Source of the DNA: a virus
Strand: one strand, 5' to 3'
DNA: 34,335 bases
Virus record (IMG/VR): IMGVR_UViG_3300042923_001157
Span: 1 to 34,335 of that record
Of this stretch, positions 30,611-34,335 are shown piece by piece; positions within the stretch are counted from its first letter, which is position 1, and every line of letters begins with the position of its first letter. A program made the translations under genes and the position numbers. The notes under the pieces were generated by a model. That model ran no database searches, was not told the DNA's origin, and worked only from the letters and a program-made list of their open reading frames with translations.

Positions 30611-30904
30611 CTATTTCACCTCTCTAATTTTGATGACTTGTCCTTCTGCTAATTTACCACAATCAACTATGTTATTATCTTTTCTTATATTATAAATAGT
30701 TTTGTTTAGATCCTCATTCAGGTCCAATTTATTTGCAATAGACCACACTGTTTCTCCAGTTTTAACTGTGTAATTTTTATAAGCAACTACTTCTACAGCT
30801 CTAACTTCTTGAATAATTGCCATAATTATAATTAGTATAATTAGTAATATAAAGCATATAATTGACATTCTAGTTTCATATTTTTTACTTTTACTTATTT
30901 TCAT
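30611..30904 (-). CDS. Membrane-anchored LysM protein (YneA-like)
   Basis: A 97-residue protein: N-terminal basic stretch, one membrane helix (IICFILLIILIIIMAII), then a LysM domain (YTVKTGETVWSIANKLDLNE, then GKLAEGQVIKI). The plan equals that of YneA, the Bacillus SOS cell-division inhibitor. In an early phage operon it might delay division of the infected cell, but this is inferred from domain order alone. GGAGGTGG Shine-Dalgarno; adjacent to the next ATG. Confidence 0.75.
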   Translation of the reverse strand: MKISKSKKYETRMSIICFILLIILIIIMAIIQEVRAVEVVAYKNYTVKTGETVWSIANKLDLNEDLNKTIYNIRKDNNIVDCGKLAEGQVIKIREVK

Positions 30905-31031
30905 AATTTAATCCACCTCCTTCTAAAATGCGATCAATAATTCTAACTATTGTATAATCAAAATCATCTATTAATTGTTGAGGCGGTTCTTCATTGAGAA
31001 CATTGACGCATATTTCATACTTATTCTTCAT
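30891..31031 (-). CDS. 46-residue hypothetical protein
   Basis: ATG at 31031 preceded by GAGGATAAAA, reading KNKYEICVNVLNEEPPQQLI, then DDFDYTIVRIIDRILEGG to TAA at 30893-30891. Its stop overlaps the start of the LysM gene, whose Shine-Dalgarno (GAAGGAGGTGG) codes for its Gly-rich end. Acidic; function unknown. Confidence 0.65.
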   Translation of the reverse strand: MKNKYEICVNVLNEEPPQQLIDDFDYTIVRIIDRILEGGGLNYENK

Positions 31032-31281
31032 TTTTATCCTCATTTCTGTTAATTTTTTTCACACTTTGACTTAAAAAAATATATTCCTTATAATCAATAT
31101 TATTCTCATTACAATAATTTATAATTGCTCCACAGAATATAGCGCCTGCACCTTTGCCATTTGATTTGATTACTTTATTAAGATGAACTCTTTGTATTCC
31201 CACTTCTTCTGCGAATTTTGATTGGTTACCATGAAATTTATTTTGAATAAGTTCATTAATTTTTTCTATATTCACACCCAA
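31021..31281 (-). CDS. Cro-like HTH regulator
   Basis: An 86-residue protein with an XRE/Cro-type HTH: KINELIQNKFHGNQSKFAEE, then VGIQRVHLNKVIKSN, followed by a short dimerisation part (IINYCNENNIDYKEYIF). It lies divergently from the repressor and leads the early operon, the place of Cro. TTG 31281 is the preferred start (GGGGGTGG 5 nt before); ATG 31296 lacks a spaced Shine-Dalgarno. A copy of the operator (31048-31062) lies within its own coding region. Confidence 0.8.
   Translation of the reverse strand: MGVNIEKINELIQNKFHGNQSKFAEEVGIQRVHLNKVIKSNGKGAGAIFCGAIINYCNENNIDYKEYIFLSQSVKKINRNEDKNEE
31048..31062. promoter_or_regulatory. Operator copy inside the cro gene
   Basis: GTTAATTTTTTTCAC, identical to the operators at 31302 and 31359, but within the cro coding sequence (it encodes the minus-strand VKKIN). 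It is 240 bp from the nearest intergenic operator, a distance suited to looping. Confidence 0.6.
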
Positions 31282-31301
31282 TTTTTCCACCCCCATTTGC
31301 T

Positions 31302-31497
31302 GTTAATTTTTTTCACATCTTCATTTTATAACATATTTTTTTCTTTGTCAACCCCTTTGTTAATTTTTTTCACTTTTTTGTTAAATTTGTTAACTTTTTT
31401 CACTTTAATAATTAAAGTTTTAGTGTATTTTGTAATAAATTACCATTTTTTGTTAACTTTTTTCACTATTTCACATAATTCTGTTGATTTTTTTCAC
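31302..31497. promoter_or_regulatory. Operator array of the lysogeny switch
   Basis: Five intergenic copies of a 15-bp element GTTRAYTTTTTTCAC at 31302-31316, 31359-31373, 31389-31403, 31452-31466 and 31483-31497, plus an overlapping palindromic variant GTTAAATTTGTTAAC at 31380-31394. Half-sites are GTTAA and GTGAA (TTCAC reversed) with 5 bp between. Sites flank both divergent promoters, so the repressor and Cro probably compete for them. Spacings are 57, 30, 63 and 31 bp. Confidence 0.9.
31323..31351 (-). promoter_or_regulatory. Early lytic promoter driving cro
   Basis: On the minus strand TTGACA (31351-31346), 17 bp, TAAAAT (31328-31323). Operators at 31359 and 31302 bracket the promoter, so repressor would block it from both sides. 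Transcription runs leftwards into cro and the early operon. Confidence 0.85.
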
Positions 31498-31512
31498 TAT
31501 TTAGGTTATAAT
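31484..31512 (+). promoter_or_regulatory. Repressor promoter, -35 inside an operator
   Basis: TTGATT (31484-31489), 17 bp, TATAAT (31507-31512). The -35 box lies within the operator at 31483-31497, so high repressor or Cro occupancy would shut the promoter (autoregulation). The leader before ATG 31531 is about 12 nt with GAGGTG. Confidence 0.85.
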
Positions 31513-31530
31513 ATTCTTGAGGTGTTAAAA

Positions 31531-32523
31531 ATGTTTAACAAAGAAAAATTTGCACAAATAATAAAAAAAATATTAGATCAATATGAATCTGGTGTTGAAT
31601 TTTCAGAAAAATCAGGAGTTAATAGAACTTATATATCAAAATATATAAATATGAGTCTTGATAAAGCTCCAAGTCCTGCAATATTAAAAAAACTAGCTAA
31701 TCATTCAAAAGGTATAACTACCTATGAGGAATTGATGGAAACGTGTGGATATGTTGAAATCGATTTTTCTAATTATAAATTTTTAGACGATGATTTGATT
31801 AATTCATATAAACAAATTGGAATGGATACAACAGCTTTTATAAATCTTAATAAACTTTTTAACGAAATTTGTAGAGAGTTTACTCAAGAAGAACTTGATT
31901 TATTTAGTAAAATATTAAAAGATAGAGTTATATATAATAATAAAGGAAATAAAGATGCCTTTGATTTTAATCCTTATTTAATTGGGGTTAATGATGCTTC
32001 TAAAGCAAAAATTACACATGGATATAAAATATTTTTAAATGCAGATTTAAAAATTTATGAGGATATTACTAACTATCTGAAAAGTTTAATAAATAGCGAT
32101 GATGCATTAGATAAAGATGATGTGATAATGCCACTAAAAATACCAGTAGTAGGAAAGATAAGTGCAGGTAGACCTATTTTGGCTGAAGAAAACTTTCAAG
32201 GATATGAATTTGCTCCCTCTACTAATATTAAAAAAGGCTATGAATATTTTTATTTAAGAGTTAGTGGCGATAGCATGAATATTAAGTTCGATGATGGTGA
32301 TTCAGTATTAGTGCAAAAACAAGAAAATCTCGAAAACGGTGAAATTGGCGTCGTTCGAGTAAATGGATATGATGCCACAGTTAAAAAGTTTAAAAGACAA
32401 GGTGACTTTATAATATTAGAACCCATGAGTACAAATCCACATCATGAAATTCAAATATATAAATCTACTGATGACGTCCATATTATTGGAAAAGTAATAT
32501 CTTATATGGGAAAAATAAATTAA
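31531..32523 (+). CDS. LexA/CI-type lysogenic repressor
   Basis: A 330-residue protein with an N-terminal HTH (KFAQIIKKILDQYESGVEFS, EKSGVNRTYISKYINM), a charged linker region, and a C-terminal S24 peptidase domain. The cleavage dipeptide is A212-G213 in GKISAGRP, the catalytic dyad S248 in SGDSMN and K285 in ATVKKF. RecA-stimulated self-cleavage would relieve repression after DNA damage. ATG 31531 has GAGGTG upstream and follows the promoter at 31484-31512; the long in-frame extension upstream runs through the operator region and is not coding. Stop lies 17 bp before the recombinase. Confidence 0.95.
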   Translation: MFNKEKFAQIIKKILDQYESGVEFSEKSGVNRTYISKYINMSLDKAPSPAILKKLANHSKGITTYEELMETCGYVEIDFSNYKFLDDDLINSYKQIGMDTTAFINLNKLFNEICREFTQEELDLFSKILKDRVIYNNKGNKDAFDFNPYLIGVNDASKAKITHGYKIFLNADLKIYEDITNYLKSLINSDDALDKDDVIMPLKIPVVGKISAGRPILAEENFQGYEFAPSTNIKKGYEYFYLRVSGDSMNIKFDDGDSVLVQKQENLENGEIGVVRVNGYDATVKKFKRQGDFIILEPMSTNPHHEIQIYKSTDDVHIIGKVISYMGKIN

Positions 32524-32540
32524 AAGAAGGTGATTATAAA

Positions 32541-34335
32541 TTGAAAAAATATGCAGCTATATATGCTAGAAAATCTAAAGACAAAAACGATAGTTTCTCA
32601 ATAGCCTTTCAAACGCAAAGATGTATAAATTATTGCAATGAGCATAATTGGGAATATAAGATATTTGATATCGATGAAGGATTTTCAGCAGGTAATACAA
32701 AAAGACCTGGGTTTCAGCAAATGCTAAAAGAGATTGAAATCGGTGGAATTGATAAAATTATTATATACAAATATGATAGAATTAGTAGGAGTACAAAAGA
32801 TTTTATTAATTTAGCCGATAATTTACAAAAAAAAGGCGTTGGTATTATCTCGCTTGTAGAACAGTTTGATACAACTACTGCTTTTGGTAGGGCAATGGTA
32901 ATGCAATTAATGATTTGGGCCCAACTAGAAAGAGAACAAACATCCGAACGTATAAAAGATAATGCTATAGATAGAGTATCTCTTGGTAGATGGTATGGTG
33001 GTAATATACCTTTCGGTTATAATAAAGAGAAAATTATCGACAAGAATAATAAGATTCATCCAAAATTAATTATAAATAACGAAGAAGCTAATATCATAAA
33101 ATTTATATATGAAAATTATTTAAAACCTGGAGGCAGCACTAGAAAAATAGCAAAATTACTTAATGATAATAAAGTCCTATATAAGAATGAACCGAAAATA
33201 TGGTCATCATATAATATTTCTCACATTCTAAAATTATATGCTTATTGCCAAAACTCCGCTTCTATTTATGAATATTTTAAAAACTATACTGATATACAAA
33301 TAATGAATCAAATTGAAGATTTTGATTCTACAAAAAGCATAATGATATTTGGAGGTACGAAACGATATCTTGACGGAAGTAGATCAAAAACAAAATCTAA
33401 AGATAGAAAATTATTTGTAGCAGAACATGAATATATTATTGACTCTATAACATGGTTAAAAGCTCAAAAAAAACTATTAGAAAGTGTCATCACTAAAAAT
33501 CCAAATGCAGGACACGGTAAAGCCAGTATATTAAGCGGACTTGTATTTTGTGAATGCGGTAGTCTCATGACAATAGTAGGATCAAAAAAAGAGGATGTTA
33601 ATGGGGAATCATATAGATATTTTCAGTGTACAAAGAAAGATAGAAAAGAAATTTGCAATAGTAAAAATATAAGAATACATGTTTTAGAAAATTATGTTGA
33701 ACAAGAAATCTTTAAATATATTAATAACACTAATGTTTTAAAAAAATATATCAAAATAAAAGATAAATTAAGAAATAGTAAACAAGACCTAATAGAAAAA
33801 CAGAAAAATTTAAATAATGATATTTTGATTTTAGATAATAAAATATCCAATCTTTTGAATAGTTTTTCTGATAATTTAAATCTTAAAGAATATGTTGAAA
33901 AAGAAATCAATAGACTAGATTTAGATAAGAGAAAATTAAAAGAATTCTCAGAACAGTTAGAGAGTCAATTAATGGATATAAGCAACGAGGATTTAAGTAT
34001 AGAACTTTTAAAAAATAAAATAAAAGATTTTGAAACAATTTATATAAATGCTAATTTTAAAGAGAAACAAATTATTATAAAAACAATAATAAAAAAAATT
34101 AACATAAAGCCAAAGGTAACTATTGATTTTTTTGATTTAAGCTTCTCTATCCTAAAAAATATTGATAGAGAAGCATCTTCTAACTTTTTAAGTTTTGGTA
34201 GTGGTTTCAGGCAGAAAATCAGCTGGAAAATGTACATTGCTAACAACCGTTCCACTATAACTTGTTCCAAGCAAATAATACTCTCCTCTTTCTCCAAATC
34301 CATTATATTTTCCATTATATCTTGTCCATCTCCCA
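32541..34335 (+). CDS. Large serine recombinase (integrase), no stop in the window
   Basis: TTG start after GAAGGTGAT. Catalytic domain 1-150: IYARKS gives the nucleophile S12, then DEGFSAGNTKRPGFQQML, IIIYKYDRISRS, and RAMVMQLMIWAQLEREQTSE. Recombinase domain 160-260 (GRWYGGNIPFGY, STRKIAKLLN). Zinc ribbon with C337, C339, C363 and C372, then a coiled coil at about 400-510. All conserved parts end by about residue 540, before the attR core, which is codon 555-556. In the prophage the frame then reads at least 42 codons of antisense host sequence with no stop before the window ends. Joined at the core as in attP, it continues instead through 185-499, giving 660 residues with an XRE-like tail. 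It mediates integration and, with a directionality factor, excision. Confidence 0.93.
   Translation, partial: MKKYAAIYARKSKDKNDSFSIAFQTQRCINYCNEHNWEYKIFDIDEGFSAGNTKRPGFQQMLKEIEIGGIDKIIIYKYDRISRSTKDFINLADNLQKKGVGIISLVEQFDTTTAFGRAMVMQLMIWAQLEREQTSERIKDNAIDRVSLGRWYGGNIPFGYNKEKIIDKNNKIHPKLIINNEEANIIKFIYENYLKPGGSTRKIAKLLNDNKVLYKNEPKIWSSYNISHILKLYAYCQNSASIYEYFKNYTDIQIMNQIEDFDSTKSIMIFGGTKRYLDGSRSKTKSKDRKLFVAEHEYIIDSITWLKAQKKLLESVITKNPNAGHGKASILSGLVFCECGSLMTIVGSKKEDVNGESYRYFQCTKKDRKEICNSKNIRIHVLENYVEQEIFKYINNTNVLKKYIKIKDKLRNSKQDLIEKQKNLNNDILILDNKISNLLNSFSDNLNLKEYVEKEINRLDLDKRKLKEFSEQLESQLMDISNEDLSIELLKNKIKDFETIYINANFKEKQIIIKTIIKKINIKPKVTIDFFDLSFSILKNIDREASSNFLSFGSGFRQKISWKMYIANNRSTITCSKQIILSSFSKSIIFSIISCPSP
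34141..34174. repeat. Inverted repeat within the recombinase gene near attR
   Basis: GCTTCTCTATC (34141-34151) pairs with GATAGAGAAGC (34164-34174), 11-bp perfect arms with a 12-nt loop, 30 bp from the core. It is coding. It may be an RNA hairpin, a partial terminator or a protein site at the attachment region. Confidence 0.6.
34188..34335 (-). pseudogene. Host gene, upstream part (interrupted by prophage)
   Basis: From the window edge the minus strand reads GRWTRYNGKYNGFGERGEYY, LLGTSYSGTVVSNVHFPADF, LPE up to the core, and then eight phage-derived bases add TTTKT and a stop (34190-34188). The frame matches in phase the fragment at 1-190. The interrupted protein would be truncated in the lysogen. 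The family is not recognised. Confidence 0.75.
34204..34208. other. attR core (GTTTC)
   Basis: Second copy of GTTTC. Phage sequence precedes it on the plus strand (AGTTTTGGTAGTG), host sequence follows (AGGCAGAAAATCAGC). The phage halves form an imperfect inverted repeat, with GTTTT about 10 bp from the core on each side. In the recombinase frame the core spans the codons GGT TTC. Confidence 0.8.

Larger units (their letters stand above)
180..34208. mobile_element. Complete integrated siphophage prophage
   Basis: A continuous phage gene set (terminase, portal, HK97 capsid, tail, lysis, replication, cro/repressor switch, serine recombinase) lies between two copies of the 5-bp core GTTTC. Outside the two cores the minus strand reads as two halves of one host gene in matching codon phase, which fixes the prophage ends to within the core. 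Removing the element joins the host halves in frame. Core-to-core length is about 34.0 kb. All morphogenesis modules appear present, so the element could be functional apart from a few single-base frame breaks. Confidence 0.93.

Noticed and set aside
31222-31530. In-frame extension of the repressor upstream of 31531
   Set aside because: It covers the operator array and both promoters and reads as Phe-rich low-complexity sequence; ATG 31531 fits the promoter and Shine-Dalgarno.
34040-34315. Minus-strand open frame across attR
   Set aside because: It overlaps the recombinase gene and the host gene fragment in a different frame, has no Shine-Dalgarno and has biased composition.

Overview
The window is a complete, integrated temperate siphophage genome of about 34.0 kb (core to core, 180 to 34208) with short pieces of host DNA at both ends. 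The very low G+C content, AAGGAGGTG-type ribosome binding sites and the gene set point to a Clostridium or close relative as host. Species cannot be told from the sequence.

Layout. Host DNA lies at 1-179 and 34209-34335, separated from the phage by a shared 5-bp core GTTTC (attL 180-184, attR 34204-34208). Both host pieces are halves of one minus-strand gene whose frame is restored exactly if the prophage is removed. From the left: an accessory block (541-3684) with a frameshifted adenine methylase, a small unknown gene, a Panacea-domain gene with an overlapping partner (candidate toxin-antitoxin pair) and a gene with a HEPN-like R-x4-H motif, each unit closed by a hairpin terminator. Then the minus-strand late operon in reverse order: endolysin, holin-like proteins, tail fibre and tail tip, Dit, tape measure, gpG/gpGT with a -1 slippery site, major tail protein, head-tail connectors, HK97 capsid, ClpP-type protease, portal, terminase and HNH endonuclease (3794-22677). 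Next come two genes of unknown function, one with its own promoter and terminator (22744-23774), an ArpU/RinA-type late regulator (23950-24519), and an early minus-strand operon of mostly tiny genes with a catalytic-domain-only tyrosine recombinase, a replisome organizer, a KilAC/Bro antirepressor, a LysM membrane protein and a Cro-like regulator (24540-31281).

The switch lies at 31297-31530: divergent promoters among six copies of a 15-bp operator GTTRAYTTTTTTCAC (one further copy is inside the cro gene). To its right the plus strand encodes a LexA-like repressor (31531-32523) and, 17 bp later, a large serine recombinase (from 32541).

The most striking observation is that the attachment site lies inside the recombinase reading frame. 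In the prophage the recombinase frame runs across attR into antisense host DNA with no stop before the window ends. If the two phage ends are joined as in the circular phage (attP), the same frame runs across the core into the left prophage end and continues 104 codons to a stop at 499, just before a terminator (498-522), giving a 660-residue protein whose extra tail contains an XRE-like helix-turn-helix. Integration and excision would therefore exchange the C-terminus of the recombinase, and would also move the terminator away from the repressor-recombinase transcript. A second theme is three intergenic tandem TGTCGAA-like boxes spaced 10-11 bp, resembling Spo0A boxes, next to accessory genes; together with the interrupted host gene this suggests, but does not prove, a link between the prophage and host development.

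Four genes (dam, replisome organizer, a small zinc-ribbon-like gene and a tiny ORF at 27170) each show a single-base frame break; these could be real decay or sequencing errors and should be resolved first.
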